Translations under genes and position numbers: made by a program
Assembly (NCBI RefSeq): GCF_014805625.2
Contig: NW_023998556.1
Coordinates: 709,131-773,130, forward strand
DNA from: Glossina fuscipes
Taxonomy: Eukaryota > Arthropoda > Insecta > Diptera > Glossinidae
Length of the DNA: 64,000 bases
Reading direction: 5' to 3'
In this document: one piece after another, positions 1-13,263 of the stretch
Layout: the number at the start of each line of letters is the position of its first letter
Position numbering within the stretch: position 1 is the first letter of the stretch
Notes under the pieces: generated by a model
Told to the model about the DNA's origin: nothing
Database searches by the model: none
What the model saw: only the letters and a program-made list of their open reading frames with translations

Positions 1-1233
1 AAAATAAATTAATATTCTCTCTCTTACTTATTCGTTGATAAAAATTTATTAAAATTAAAAACCTAAAAATTAACACGAACGTAGCATAGAAGGTGACAAT
101 CGAAATAAACTTTACGGCGCGGACAGAAGATACTATTGCTTCAAACTTTCATACACGACTGGAAATAATTGAATTTAAAATTTTTGGGGATGTGTTGCCA
201 AGTAAGTACCTCACCTTTAAGAAATTCGTGAAATATATGATTTTGTTCAGAATATTTCCGTCTTCTCATGAAGCTCACAAAGAAGTCTTTGCGATGTATT
301 TTGACCAAGAAATGACGGAATATTTATTTAATCGCATATATTTGTAAATCTTGCTTTAAAGTAGCCTCTCTTTAGTATTTAAAATAGCCATAAGGAATTA
401 CATATGAACAACAGCGTGGTTTGAGTATCGAAACAATGCCGTGTATCGCTGATAAGTACTGGAACCCTCGTTAGTTTCAACACTACTCTTGCTATTCTTT
501 GGCTTTTTTTCATTATTGAAAATCAATTAGCCTCATTCACTTGAATTTGGCCATGCAATTGACACGGAAGTGGTTCTAATTTTGATTTGGATTTCAAAAC
601 TCGAACAGTTGTATTTAATTAAAATCGTTCCGAAAATGTCGTTTGCTTGTACATTCGGAAAAGAAACCAGCTTCTATGAAATGCTTGCACAATAAAGATG
701 AGCAAACTACCGCTGTCCGTTCTATGTGCAATCTTTTTTATATTACATTGACTTTCGGTCGTTGCCGTTTTCTCTGCGTTGAGTGTTTTATCCGATTTCA
801 AGCTAAGTTTTTTTAAGGCAGTTAATAATAAACCGAAAGTGAAAAAAATTCCCCTCAAAATATGTACAAGAGTGTCTATGATAGTCAATTATGGCGCCTT
901 ATGTGTTGTATATGCGCTTGCCAGTCCGGGTAAGTGTGGTTTAGCTGTCAGAGCAAACTTTGATAATGAAAATAGATGGTAAAACTGTTTTTGTATAGGA
1001 GAGTGAATGTATTTTGGATAAAATTGTCACGCGATACTTTAGAAATAGTTTGCAAGTTTTTTTATAAAAACTTTTTTCCTATACTTCTTTTTTGCGATTT
1101 GTGTTTCCGCATAAGAACGTTGATCTGTAATTTTATAGATACGAACATATGCACGTATGTAAGTTTATGTATACATACAAATGTTGCTATAATCACACTG
1201 CATTGACTTTCTGGATCAGTGGAGTATGCTGTT
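1..1233. other. No gene recognised; AT-rich non-coding
   Basis: This stretch shows no recognisable gene. An 84-codon frame at 93-347 (+) resembles no protein I know. It contains a good splice-donor-like site (GTAAGT at 202-207), so an exon ending there cannot be excluded, but nothing else supports it. The other frames are short and of biased AT composition. Confidence 0.5.
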
Positions 1234-1254
1234 ATGATTTGATTAAATGATTTT

Positions 1255-1875
1255 TTATACCCATCACCGAAGAATGGGTGTATATTAATATTGTTTTTTT
1301 TCTTTCATAATCTATGTAACTCCAAACGGAGCTTCAGAGACTCTATCAAGTATATATATTCTTAATAAGCGTAAAATTCTGACTTGAGTTCGCCATGTCT
1401 GTCCGTCTGTGTGTCTGTGTTGTTGGCACTCTCCTGGTTGCAAAAATGAAGTTTTCTCTCGCAGGTTCAAAATAGATCAAATTGATCAGAGAAGCGCGTA
1501 GTGGAGAATAAATTAAACGTAATTCTTAACAAGAACTTTAGGGTTTTTGCTCGTAACTCAGAAATTAAAAAAGTTACAAAGCTGAAATATTCGACATTTA
1601 CTTTACGAAACCCTCCATCCTTTATGCACAAAAACGGAAAAAATCATGCAGGCCCATAAAATGTTACAAACGATAAAATATTCTTTCTTCCCTTTTTTAA
1701 GGTTCTACGCTTATTAATCATAAGGAAAATAAGACAGAATGTTTAAAACTATTTTCTACATTCCTCAAATGAACATAAATTATCTGCTTAAAAATTAATT
1801 CTAAAATGAATAGCGTACCGCGGACACCGCGATTACCGTCTTCTTAATAATACGAGCGATGTGGGTATAAGATAA
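1255..1875 (+). repeat. Interspersed repeat, copy A (+)
   Basis: This non-coding repeat recurs at 9117-9760 (opposite strand) and 33750-34370 (same strand), with a partial copy at 63340-63570. Shared marks in order are a 'CCATCACCGAAGAA' type start, an 'AGCTTCAGAGACTCT' block, a stretch dense in GTCTGTCCGTCTGTG, an 'AAATTGATCA' block, an 'ACTTTACGAAA..CCTC' block and an 'ACGCTTATTAATCATAAG' block. The copies are strongly diverged. The whole 884 bp segment 1247-2130 is bracketed by a 13 bp direct repeat (ATGATTTGATTAA at 1234-1246 and 2131-2143), which may be its target duplication. I know of similar degenerate repeats in fly genomes but cannot assign the class; no transposase or reverse transcriptase is visible. 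Confidence 0.75.
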
Positions 1876-2143
1876 AATAACTTGGAGAATAGATGCGAAA
1901 AGCATCCATCGGCTTATTTGTTTGTTACATTTATGAACGCATCTAAAAGATCTCTTTAATTTCTCCCTTTCTGTTCACATCAAACTAGGCTCGAAAACCA
2001 ATTAAGTGTGTTGGTGAACTCCATCAGAGTTACACTAAATTAGTTGGCTGTCAGTTTAGGGATAGGGTAATAAGCTTCACATACGTCTATTATGTCGTGT
2101 GTGAATTTCGGACTTTAGTAGCAGTATGCCATGATTTGATTAA

Positions 2144-5100
2144 GTGCAGTTATAACGTCGTTGTTCATGAGAAATGATAATGTACTGGATAGTTGGGGGT
2201 TTTTTAACAGCGCTTGTACTAACATAGCGTTTTTTGAATCTGGCCAAATAAATATTTTGTACAATCAAAATTCAATTGATAAGATAGGAAAGAAGGCAAG
2301 TATTGATTGCTTTAGCCCAAAGCAAAAAAAAAAATCGATTTCATTTGTCGTCTCCTCCTTTAGCATATAAACTTTTGGTAACGCATATTGAGTAGTTTTG
2401 GATGTACTTTGAGGTAGAATTTCGCTTAGTCTCTGGCTATGGGTCAAATCCGAATGTAGATGTGAACAGCCTACAAAAAGGCTTCGTATAAGCGAAAACT
2501 CTTACAGTTATCAATATAAAATTTGGTACAACTTTTTCAAAGTTTACTGTCCGTCCACGAAAGGTTTCGACTAAAGTCAGGCATATGTGTCTTAATTTAT
2601 AGCAACTGAAAACGTTAGAAAAGTGGATGCAATTTATCCACATACTGGGCTAGATAGCCGGGAAACTGAAAAAACTAAGGAAACTAATAGAGAAAGGTGA
2701 AGAGAAGTTTTGGTGAGTATCCAGAATTGCTTTACGACGAGTTTAACTGAAAGTAAATTTAAGAGTTTGTGTCTGCTCTGGCAAATTTTCAAAACGTACA
2801 AAAAGTTTGATTGAATGCGTATGTGGCTGCGTGCGTGTTTTTTTGTAGTTATTATGAAACTTTTGAAGTTTTAAGTTTGAAGGGAAAAAATATTTTTCTC
2901 GCTTTGTTTGGCCAACAAATCATCGGCTGTTGTTTATGTACAGATCAAACATATATATATGTGTATATATATTTACATAAAAATACATTTATGTTTATAT
3001 ATATTGTATTAAATATTTGTTTAAGAGTTTATGGCTAAAGATAGACCTTTAAATGTGTTTGCTTGTCGGGTTAGCTGCTAATTTGTTTGGTTTGGGTTTT
3101 TTGAGAAATTGTGCCAAAAGTTAACCTACCTTTAAGCTCAATACATACACACATAGTTATTAGCCTTCCCAAAACTCTTCTATTAACTCTGTAGTTTTAC
3201 TGCGTATCTTTCTTTACTTTTCTGACAATGTCACTTTTTCTATCCCTTTTTCTACCTTCCTCTCGTTCTGCTTTTCTCCTTCTCTTGCGCTTTTACAACA
3301 AAGAAGTAAGGAAGCTACTGTTCTTCATACTGTCAAGAACTAATACAACATATAAATCATTTGATATTTGATAAGCTTTGTTGTTGTTATGTGCCCTTAA
3401 GAACGAGTGTTTGGTTTGGTTTTCGCTAAGTTGCTAAAACTAAAAGCACGATAACGCTCATAAGGTTTTTCATTCTATACATACGTATGTTTTTCGATAA
3501 TGCATCCAGTGATTTATATCTGTGCTGACATACAATGGCTATTGACTTCGTATCATTAGCCCCTATCTGCCGAATGCCGGCCATTCTGCCACACGTTGCC
3601 TTATCTGTACCCACAATTTGCGGTGTATGGCTCTTCGTCGTCTTTGTTTTTCTTTTTCGAAATATTTTGTTACCATTTTATTAAATCGTCAACAGTTGGG
3701 GGCTTGTTCTTCCTCTGTACAAAGAAGTTCGCGGAGCATTTGATAAATGGCGCTACATGCTGTAAATTGTTACACCACTAAACAGCGGTAAAATAAAGCA
3801 TAGATCAACTATTGAATATAAACGTAAATCTTCATATAAAACCATTTATTTCTTTCACTTTAGCTTGACGCAGTTTGTACGTTAGATTTACTATGTAGTT
3901 TATTTCAAAGATACGCTTGAATATTTCAAATAAACTTTATTTGAATTTTTTCTTTGTAATTTGCATATTCACAAAACTTACTTTAGGTAAAAATTGACAT
4001 TTAATTTCTAAGCCAATACATCTCAATATTCCAATGCTTTTGAGTGCTTATTCGGATACCCATGCGTACAATTTCGGCAAAGTATAGTTGAAGGATTACC
4101 TAGATAAGGACTAGCTTGAATGAATTTTCACCCTGAATATTTTACGTATTAAAATATTCTACATTATATCTTGGAATTATAAGATTCTCAGCTAAACTTA
4201 ATCCTCCTGAGAAAATGTGTACCTTCAGCTCTTCTTTAGTTGGCGAGCATGTCGGCGAGAGTTCGTAAACCATTACCCCACCGAAGTTTACCGTCGAATA
4301 AATAAGTATATCAATATTTTCTTCTACTATCAATGATGGTTAAGTATCATGTCTTCTTTGATTACACGCAGGGCAAGATCAGTTTTTAAAATGATTTTGG
4401 TACTTTACCGACTAATGTAAATTAGCAAATTTCTAGAACTGATAACAGAAAGACGGGCAGAGAGAATAACGTGGGTAAAGCTAGAGATCGCGGTGGACTA
4501 GGCACGCGGTCAAGAAAAAGTATATTTCACGCAATCTTTGATGGTCGCATGCCAGCGTTGCAAGAGAAGCAATGGTATATTGTCTTACTTCCGCGGAATT
4601 TGTTAAATAAAAAACGTTAACAATATTTAAGCCCGTCCTCCTTAGAGCACTATAAAAACTAATTCATTAAAGTCAATAAGGCGTGGAATGAAATAGATAA
4701 GTATAATCTCTGACTAAAAAAATGTTAAATAAAATTAAACGCAATAAGAAAGATTCGGGAAGAGGAAAGACAAATCAAATTACAAGCGCCTAATCTTATT
4801 CCAGTTAAATATTGCCGGGTTTTCTCTGCTGTGAAGGATTCAATGTTGCAGCTTTAAGGGGGATTGCTGCCGTACCCAGCGTACTAACCAGCGCCTTCTG
4901 ATTACCAGTTGTTCACATGCAATATAGTTTCGCTGACACACGGTTCCCAAATGCTGAAGAAGTGTAAAAATGGGTCGATGATTGGATCACTGCCAGCCCA
5001 ATATCGTTTTTCCGACACGATATCGCCATCTTGCCAGAAAGATGGGAAGAAGTAGAAAATGATGGAAAATGTAAACACCTTTTTCAAGTGAAAAAATGAT

Positions 5101-5614
5101 CTAAATACACGCAAGCTCCTAATTGCATGATTTTACCCGAATTTTATCCGAATATTAATAGAATTTTGCTTAAATTTTATTGTACCTTATATTTGTACGC
5201 CCACTGCTATTAATAAATTTTCCAAAATAATTTAATTTAATCCTAGAAGAGGGCTTAAGAAGAAATACGTTCAACTCATGTGCGGTAACAAACTCATCCA
5301 CATGTTCACAAACATATACACCGCGCGTTCTTTTACAAGGCTGTTAGTATATTTCTCTATAAGCCTCAAAACTAAGGCGAAAGATTTTAACTGCATTAAC
5401 AATAATAATAACAGGAAGAAAATTCAAAAAATTACTTACAAACATCTAAGCATATGCAAGCACATACTTATATATGAAAACTAAACCTAACAATGAAAGC
5501 TTAAACAGAACTTAAGTAGAACATCTGCTGCTATAATATAACTACCAGTAGGGCTGCTATTGCAATGCTTTATAAGCATACTTTTTTCTCGAAGCATGTT
5601 CATAGGTGCGCTTA
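2144..5614. other. No gene recognised, 3.5 kb
   Basis: I see no recognisable gene or repeat in this block. The longest frame of protein-like composition is 70 codons on the minus strand at 4902-5114, with a tryptophan-rich C-terminal half. It has no convincing splice sites and I do not recognise it. The block around 2940-3010 is rich in TATATA. Confidence 0.45.
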
Positions 5615-5616
5615 TA

Positions 5617-5648
5617 TTAGTTTGGGGAAAAAGAAATCCATTATTTTT
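5617..5648 (+). repeat. Mariner copy 1, left terminal inverted repeat
   Basis: These 32 bp are perfectly complementary to 6830-6861 and directly follow a TA dinucleotide at 5615-5616. The sequence starts TTAGTTTGGGG and ends in CCATTATTTTT. Mariner transposase binds such ends; identity of the two ends indicates little decay since insertion. Confidence 0.93.
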
Positions 5649-5669
5649 ATATGAACTACAGGACTTTAT

Positions 5670-6717
5670 TTAACATGCTTCGGATTGTCCGATTTGGGTC
5701 AAATATGCACCGTTTTGTTGTACGATTTGTTGCCATTTTAAAGGTAACTTTAAAATGCCTATCTCATAGAAGTCCTGGTCTCTATTTGCAAAAAACTCTA
5801 GTAGTCGATTTTCACAATCCTCCCTAGATTCCAATTTTTTATCATTAAAGAAATTTTGCAATGCAAGAAAAAGATGATAATCGCTTGGTGCCAAGTCCGG
5901 ACTGTATGGCGGATGCATTAAAACTTCCCAACCAAGCTCCCGAAGTTTCTGGCGAGTCACTGTAGATGTGTGGCCTAGCGTTGTCCTGGTGGAACACGAC
6001 ACCTCTCCTGTTGGTCAATTCTGGCCGTTTCTGGTCAATCGCTATCTTCAAACGGTCCAATTGTTGACAGTAGAGATCAGAATTTAGCGTTTGGCCATAT
6101 GGAAGCAACTCATAATAAATAATCCCCTTCCAGTCCCACCAAATGCATAGCAAAACCTTCCTGGCCGTCAGTCCTGGTTTGACCTCCGTTTGAGGTGCTT
6201 CACCGCTCTTTGACCACGATCGTTTTCGCACAGGGTTATCGTATGTGATCCATTTCTCATCTCCAGTCACCATCCGTTTAAGAAATGGGTCTATCTCATT
6301 CCGTTTGGCCAAGGCTTCGCAGATGGAAATTCGATCCATCATGTTTTTTTCTGTTAATTGGTGTGGCACCCAAACATTGAGCTTCTTTTTGAATCCAGCT
6401 TTGTGTAAATGGTTTAAAACTGTTTTATGGTCGATTTTTAGCTCCTGGGCGATGTTACGACTGCTAACATGCCGGTCAACTTCGATCATTTCTCCGATTT
6501 TATCGACATTTTCGACGACCGGACTACCTGTGCGAGGTGCATCTTTAACATCAAAAATTCCTGAACGGAATCTACGAAACCAAAATTGCACATAATTGGC
6601 TGTTACAGTATCGGAACCATAAACACCATTCACAATTTTAGCCGCCTGGCTTGCATTTTCGCCTTTGTCAAAGAAAAACTGTAAAATGTACTGAATTTTC
6701 TCTTTTTTCACTTCCAT
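5670..6717 (-). pseudogene. Mariner transposase, frameshifted (copy 1)
   Basis: This gene would encode the cut-and-paste DDD transposase of mariner. The N-terminal helix-turn-helix region (FWFRRFRSG, then RNIAQELKIDHKTV) and the WVPHQLTEKN linker are present. All three catalytic aspartates are visible: TGDEKW, HQDNARPH and, in another frame, PYSPDLAPSDYH. Translation starts best at 6717 (MEVKKEK), directly after the leader. The frame breaks at about 5967-5973, just after ARPH, where 2 nt of a CACACA run appear to be missing. Reading continues in the next frame to the stop at 5670 (ends QSEAC). Apart from this break the protein has about the usual 345-350 residues. Copy 2 has the same break, so it predates both insertions. 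Confidence 0.9.
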
Positions 6718-6829
6718 TTTTAACACGCTGTAACTCAAACAGCAAAAGAATTTTTTTTACTGCGAAATGTCACCTTTCCAACGAGCATAAATCTGAAATT
6801 GTTTGATCGATAGTGCAGCCATCCACCGA

Positions 6830-6861
6830 AAAAATAATGGATTTCTTTTTCCCCAAACTAA
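6830..6861 (-). repeat. Mariner copy 1, right terminal inverted repeat
   Basis: This is the exact reverse complement of 5617-5648 and is followed by the duplicated TA at 6862-6863. It lies upstream of the transposase reading frame. Confidence 0.93.
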
Positions 6862-6863
6862 TA

Positions 6864-9116
6864 TATGTGTATATATGTAGGGGCATTTATACCTAGCAGC
6901 ATATTTAGTTTAGAATCTTCCATTTACATTATAAGTGCAAGTATATATAGAAAAGATGATGCATTAAATCCTTTTCTGCTCGTTTTGGTTAAACAGTCCT
7001 TCCTTTATTATTACTTTTTTGGGTCAAAGGCTCTCTTCTTATTATTGTTGGTTCGGGGCCAGTTGGAATGCTGTTTGTTGCAACATAATTTTTACACTGT
7101 GCGCCAACAAACAGGCCAACATTTTGTTTAAAGCTTTTTTCTTAACAAAAAATAAAAATAAGAAAAACAAAGCCTTAGCATATGCTATAATTATTCATCT
7201 TGTCTAGCTACTCCGTCTATCATGGCCTTAAACTGAAAATAACTGGAAGAGATGTAATATAAAAACTAAATTGTTTGTGTGAGTATACATGTAGACGTTT
7301 ATTGCCTTATTCATTGTTAGTTTAATGCCCACAATCTAAAGCTAAGCTATGTACAAAATATATTAATGTTCGTACATTCGTGCCCTGTGTATTCATAAAA
7401 AATTGTACACGTGTGTGGAACTGAACATATTCTAAAACATGGTTTCTGAAACGGAAAACGATTTTTATAAAAGTGGAACCAAATCATGAAATAAGATTAT
7501 TTGTGAGAAAATAAATCAGCTTTCACATCGTAATCGAATTTATGAGAATATTCCGAAATTTTAGAACTGATTGGCTCGAAATATCCCACTTTGTACGGCA
7601 AAAAAACGGCTTTAGTTTAATTACTATTTTGTGGTTAATTATCAAGTCTGTTTTATTTGGTAACGGATCTGCGAATACCTGAAATCTTAGCTTAATAATT
7701 CTACTCTAATGGTTATATAGGTACGTTTAAACTTTTCTAATTCATTGCAAAATAGATACATGCGTTGCTTTACCAATGCTTTGTATTCGTACATATGTTT
7801 TATTAAACCTGTGCGTATATGTTTCCTGCTTTGTTATATTCTGATGCTTAAAAATATTCGCGTTAGTTCTTTTGATTTGTATATACCGACATATATTCCT
7901 TTATATAATAACATAACCTGCATTGCCAACACACGTACACTTATTAATATCTACGCATTCTTATACCCATAAATATGTTTATGCGCTTGTTCCTATATAC
8001 ACACTGAATTATTAACATACATATACTTATTCATGCTTGCCTGCTTACGAATGCAAGCATATATTAAATGATTCTTATGCTTATTGTTATAATTAATATT
8101 TATCACTCTAGAAATTTCCGTAAATCACGTGTTGTCCCCTATGCCTGTAAATGCACTATCGGACATACAAAAACTTGGTCAGATTACTAAAGCCGGTTTT
8201 TTACATGTGTTATGTAACTTTTACACCAATTCTATCAACATCCATAAATATAGTGTTGCTTCTTATGCCTTTAGATATGCGATCGTAATATAAGAACATG
8301 CCTCCACATTGCTGAAACTGCTTTACTCTATTCAAGTATCCATACATATAATTTCTAGACACTTTGTTAACGTACGTGTTGTAAAAGAACGATAATACAC
8401 TTACGCTCTCTCATCGCTAAAATCGATTTCCTTCCGTCATACATATTAAGCATGAACTCATATACAAGTAATTATTCTTGCTACGCACGTATTGATCCCG
8501 CGAAAACAGATTTTAGCATTGACATACATACGTTTCTTTTATGTACATAGCAAGAACTTCCCTCTCGTTGGAACTAGGCATACATTGATCTTTCTAAAAC
8601 CAATTTTTCATTAGCGCACTTATATCGTGCATAAATTCTATAGTAAATAATAGTAGCTATAAGCAACATTGCAACAGTACAGCGTGGGAGCTGGCAGCTA
8701 TGGAAGCGCGATGCACAGTGCAAACTGTGATACAGTCGTTTTACGACAGCCAAAGAGATAAGTTCGTAATTGTTTGGACATATATATATAAATATATTTA
8801 TTTGACTTTACGGATATGAGAGGCTTAGTTTATCCGCAGGCCGGGACTATACGACTTTAGAGGTAGGGATTGGTCTTGATTAGTTTAGCCACTGTCCTTG
8901 TCGCGAAGGCTGTGGTCTAACGTAGCAAAATCTGGTGAGAAACGTAGGGACAAGTAAAAAATAATAAGAAGTAATCGCGAAATAGGTAGTAAGTCACCAT
9001 ATCGCTCCTCTTTTTCCCGCACTTACCAAATAAACTTATAACCGTAATTGCAATCCATACTTCTGAGAATTAATACAAAATAAATAATTATAAAACAAGT
9101 AAAAAAGATATATTCA
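6864..9116. other. No gene recognised, 2.2 kb
   Basis: No recognisable gene is present. The block 7740-8060 is unusually rich in ACATAC/TATAT-type steps. Between about 8110 and 8310 there is a weak, old-looking similarity between two stretches (around TGTTGTCCCCTATGCCTG and TGTTGCTTCTTATGCCT), perhaps a decayed tandem duplication with a period near 118 bp. Confidence 0.4.
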
Positions 9117-9760
9117 GCGGGGGCCGAATCTTGCATACCTACCGTTATGCTTTTTGCATTGTGCTCTTCAAGTTCACGGTGTCTACGGTATTCGTTTTAG
9201 AATTAATTTTTAAGCAGATAATTTATGTTCATTTAAGGAATGTAGAAAATAGTTTTAAACATTCTTTTCTTATGATTAATAAGCGAAGAACCTTAAAAAA
9301 GGAGAAAAGAATATTTTACCGCTTGTAACTTTATGTGGGCTGACCGATTTTTTCCGTTTTTGTGCGTAAAGGGTGGAGGGTATTGCAAAGTAAATGTGGA
9401 AAATTTCAACTTTCTAACTTTTATAATTTCTAAGTAACCAGCAAAAACCCAAAAATTCTTGTTAAGAAAAACAGAGTTACATTCAGTTTATGCTCCGCTG
9501 CGCGCTTATTCTCTAATCAATTTGACCTACTTTCAAAGTGCGAGAGAACACTTCCAATGTTTCAACTAAATTTTAAGTCGATATCTTCATTCTTGCGGCC
9601 AGGAGAGTGGCAAAAACATACACCTCACAGACACACAGACGGACATACATGGCTAAGTCAAGTCAGAATTTTACGCTTGTTATAGAATATATATACTTTA
9701 TGGTCTCTGAAGCTTGCTTTTGAGTTTTATTTATATTACAAAAAAAAATAAAAATGAGAA
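9117..9760 (-). repeat. Interspersed repeat, copy B (-)
   Basis: This is the reverse-complement relative of copy A (1255-1875) and copy C (33750-34370). Diagnostic blocks on the plus strand are ATTAATAAGCGAAGAACC, the run around GTGCGTAAAGGGTGGAGGG, CCAGGAGAGTGGCAAAAAC, and the ACAGACACACAGACGGACAT block near 9630. Its 3' end (plus-strand start, about 9100-9140) shares the motif TTCGGCC...GAATAT...TTACTTG with copy C and with short tags at about 10000-10030 and 27030-27060. It is non-coding; a 65-codon frame inside it is accidental. Confidence 0.75.
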
Positions 9761-12734
9761 AAAGAAACGCGAAGATCCAACCATTTTTATTTTATAGATA
9801 TCCAGGAAAAACGTGAGTTATACCCCGCCTAAAAAAACCGGTACAATATTAAGTTAAAAGTTGTAAAATGATATTGTGCATGACCCTGCGTCTGGATGCA
9901 GTTAAAATTAGACGTCCTCCCGGTTTTTACTTCAATTCATTTAGGTGTTATTATAGCATTGGAATGTAAACCGTTAACAAATAAGGACTAAGAAAATTAT
10001 AATCGGGTGTAGCCGAATTTTTTATACCTATTACTTTTATCTTTATAACGATTGAAAAAAAGAGAAAAAACCAAACTTTCATGCTGCCATAGTCTGATTT
10101 GTATATATGGTTAGGAAAATGCTGACGAATCAAATGTTAAAAAAAACCATATACGCATTCATAACATTTTCTCTGATTGATGTAGCTGACGATTGTCGAA
10201 AAGTTTAACAGGGATTAGCAGAGCATTTGGGGGAAAAGGGGTTTAACAGGAAAAAATCGCGATTAAATGAGGTATTAGTAACTTGCTTGTAAAAAGTTAT
10301 ATAAGCAGAATATTCGGGCAAGGAAAAGAGAGTTAAATTATAACATTCGAACGAACAAGACCAGAACAAGAATTAAAGGTTTATAAATGGCAGCTCCTCT
10401 AAATGATTTGTAAATAGATCTCGTAACAATTTTAAATAAAACCTATGCTAACTTAATTTCAAAGGGAGATGAATAAAAACGTAAAAATCACGGACTTTTC
10501 CGATTTTTGTACAACAAACGTGAACATTTTTATCGTATGTCTATTTTAATAATAATGAGCTGAAAACCCGGAAAACAAAGATCTTCAAACGCAAACCAAA
10601 TATTGCACTCTAGGCGTTTCACTCGACCGATCTGATCCATTTTCAAAACTAACCTGCGTGCAAAAATTTTCAATATTTTGGCGGATGGGATATCGTTCAA
10701 AACAGACATTTTGCAGTCAGCCAGACGGTGATTCTTAAATCGAATCAGTATTTCATATTGATCAAAAATATATATGAGGTATATCATGCTTTCTTCTGTT
10801 GTAAACCACATGAATATAAAATATCGGGCGTAAAAATCGGTATGTACATAATTTCGCTAACCTTAAAATTGGTTTTTTGCAACATGATTCTTTTCCCTAT
10901 TACATCTTTTGAAACAAAAAACAATTTGTTTTATTTATTTATATATTTAATACATGCCTTTAATCTTCTAAACTTTAAAGGAAAAGCTCTGTTTGCTTAA
11001 ACGATCGCTGAATGGACAAAGACTGAGCGCAATGCGAAAGGCGTCAGTGCATCTGCCAAGAAATTAAATGTTTGCAAAAAGTTTCCTTTGTTGATTACAA
11101 ATTCAACAATGAATTAAAAATTTTCTTGCACTTTCCTCTGTTATTTTGAAACACAAGATGCATAGCGTGCGACTTTGTTCTTGAAAGATATAATTAATAA
11201 CAATTAAAAAGCTAGACGAAAAGCTAATCGACTGGTACTGTCTAACGTGCGATGCATTCCTCAGACAATCTCGTAATGAAATGCTGCAGTGGCACTTAAA
11301 GCCCGGGTTCGGCCCCCTGCTCGTCTTAGGAAGAATATGCATGATATACCGTCTGACTATCCTAATTAGCTGTTTCGTGTGCGGCGACTAAACTTGTCAC
11401 TATCCACACTATCCACCCTTAGCTTACTGGATAATTTTAGACTTTTTAGTCCAAATTATTTGTATTTTTTTAAGTTAGTTGAAATGTTTTAGGTAACATG
11501 ATACGGACCATTTTACAAGTGTGTTGTCCAAATTCAATGCGTTATCGTAGTTTTCATTCTCGCATTACACTATTTCTGTTCTGGATAGTCTTCTCTGTTT
11601 TTTCATCTTTTTTTTTTGTTCATGTCTTTCGCCTGTACTAATGCACCGGTTACCTAATCTATCAGTTAATTTTTCTTTTACTAGGATTTACTGCTTAGGC
11701 ATTTATTTTCCTTTTCATTTGTGGCTTTTAATGTAAATGAAAACTTTGTTTCTTTTAATTATGGTAACTTATTTAATTTTTATGCATTAATGTGGTTACT
11801 TAAGATGTTCTAGTGGATTAATTACTGTCTTCTCTTCAATTGTCTGTTGTCTGCTTGTGTTTAGAAAGAAAAATTTTTGTTCAAGACTATATTTTAAGGT
11901 TTTTCAGTTCTGTCCAAATATAACTTTCTGTTTGCAAGGTTTATTTCACAGTGATTTATTCACTATACTTACAACTTTATTAAGAGTGATTACTCTTTCC
12001 AAAATTGCATCTTTTCCTCACTGGACGCTACCTCTCAAACAAAATTAACTATATCAATCTTGCCTGATCATTACAATAATCTTTCAAGATGCAGACTATC
12101 TTCTCCCCACGCATGCGTAAAGTCGCTTAAAATGAAACCTAAAGTAGTCCTTGACTAGAGTAAAAAAATGAAGAAAATGGTGTGGCCAAAATCAATGAAA
12201 CAATCGTATCATATACACTCGCACGACAAAAGCTGAAGAAGTAGTGCAGGAAAATGTTTTGACCTACCTCTTCCTAAATTTTCACTTATTTAATTTTTGC
12301 TGTTAATGAATTTTTAAACTCTCAATGACAATACCTTTACCTATACTAAAGGAACTGAGCATATCGATTTTGCAACAATATTTTCAACGTACAAAAGAAA
12401 GTTTCAGAGGCCCTGCGCAAATTGATATTGAGAGTCGGTCAAATCGGCCACAGCACACGTCCACAATAAACTAAGAGTACTTGCGTTTTTCTAAGCAAGA
12501 GCTGATGAGTTTTTGCTCATTGACCATAGAAAGGTAAAAAGATAGAATGTTGAAATTCTGTACGTTTATTTTATCGACCACCCCACTAAGCGTGGACAAA
12601 GATGATGAAATCGTCCACTCATAAGGTAAAGAGGTCGAAATATCAAAAGTTATTTGTGCATTTTCTAAAAATATGTTAATATGTTAATACCAGCTTTTCA
12701 ATCCGTTTAAACTCTTTTCCAAAAATGTAAGTGG
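9761..12734. other. No gene recognised, 3 kb
   Basis: No gene is recognised. A tag of the interspersed repeat end (GTGTAGCCGAAT, minus strand) sits at about 10005-10022. A 93-codon minus-strand frame at 10530-10811 has protein-like composition (charged, few low-complexity runs), but I cannot relate it to any family and no splice sites support it. The motif AAAACCGGTACAAT at about 9835 recurs at about 58664 beside a mariner relic. Confidence 0.4.
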
Positions 12735-13100
12735 CACCTATTACTTAGTCTCAATATCAGATTCTTTAAAATCTACCAAATAAACTCTTCTTAATACACG
12801 CGATTTACCTATGTCGTATTTAGTATCATTACAAAAATGACTGAATTGGTTCACTGTCATCGGTTGTCAAGTTTTTGCACTTTTGCAGTGACTGCCCTCC
12901 GTGCTGGACGTGTACACGCTTTTTCCCTTTCTTTTTCTCTCCCTCTTATTTATTTATACGTGAATTTTATTGGCTTTGTATTTTTGTCATATTTTTTCTT
13001 TACTTCTCTTTACCAGTTTTTAATAATAATTAGCATATTATTTACTCGTAAGAATCAATTGAGCTCGGCTGTTAATTTAATATATTTTAATAAATAAGAG
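12735..13100 (+). mobile_element. LINE 3' end, 5'-truncated copy
   Basis: This segment matches the 3' part of the full LINE copy (25430-25870). They share CGCGATTTACCTATGTCGTA (12801-12820), the GTACACGCTTTTTCCCTTT-type pyrimidine tract and the TTATTTATTTATACGTGAAT block. Only the last few coding residues and the 3' untranslated region remain, the usual result of incomplete target-primed reverse transcription. It is on the plus strand like the other LINE copies at 22-26, 38-43 and 43.4-44.2 kb. Confidence 0.8.
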
Positions 13101-13263
13101 TGCTTGCGGCATTTAGAATAAACCGATTTCTTACACATTCAAACCTTAACCACCACAAGTTTCATCACTTTTAAATTAGAATGGAAATGAGAAGCTACGC
13201 CCAGCGTATATTTTGTAGTTTACATTTTGCAATTAACACGAAAAATATGATAACATTGCTTGT

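Larger units (their letters stand above)
5615..6863 (-). mobile_element. Mariner transposon, copy 1, complete ends
   Basis: The element spans 5617-6861 (1245 bp), a normal length for mariner. It is bounded by identical 32 bp terminal inverted repeats (5617-5648 and 6830-6861) beginning TTAGTTTGGGG, each flanked by the TA target duplication (5615-5616 and 6862-6863). One transposase gene fills the interior on the minus strand and is frameshifted. Against copy 2 (47.1-48.3 kb), this copy lacks 19 nt near 6812 and about 21 nt near 6735, both in the 5' leader of the transposase. It should still be movable in trans because both ends are intact. The protein resembles the mellifera-type branch of mariner, but the subfamily is not certain. 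Confidence 0.93.

Noticed and set aside
6245..6595. 116-codon plus-strand frame, repeated at 47670-48020
   Set aside because: It is the antisense of the conserved mariner transposase; its recurrence only reflects the shared element.
8110..8310. 118 bp tandem repeat
   Set aside because: Only two short blocks match; the similarity is too weak to distinguish from chance in AT-rich DNA.
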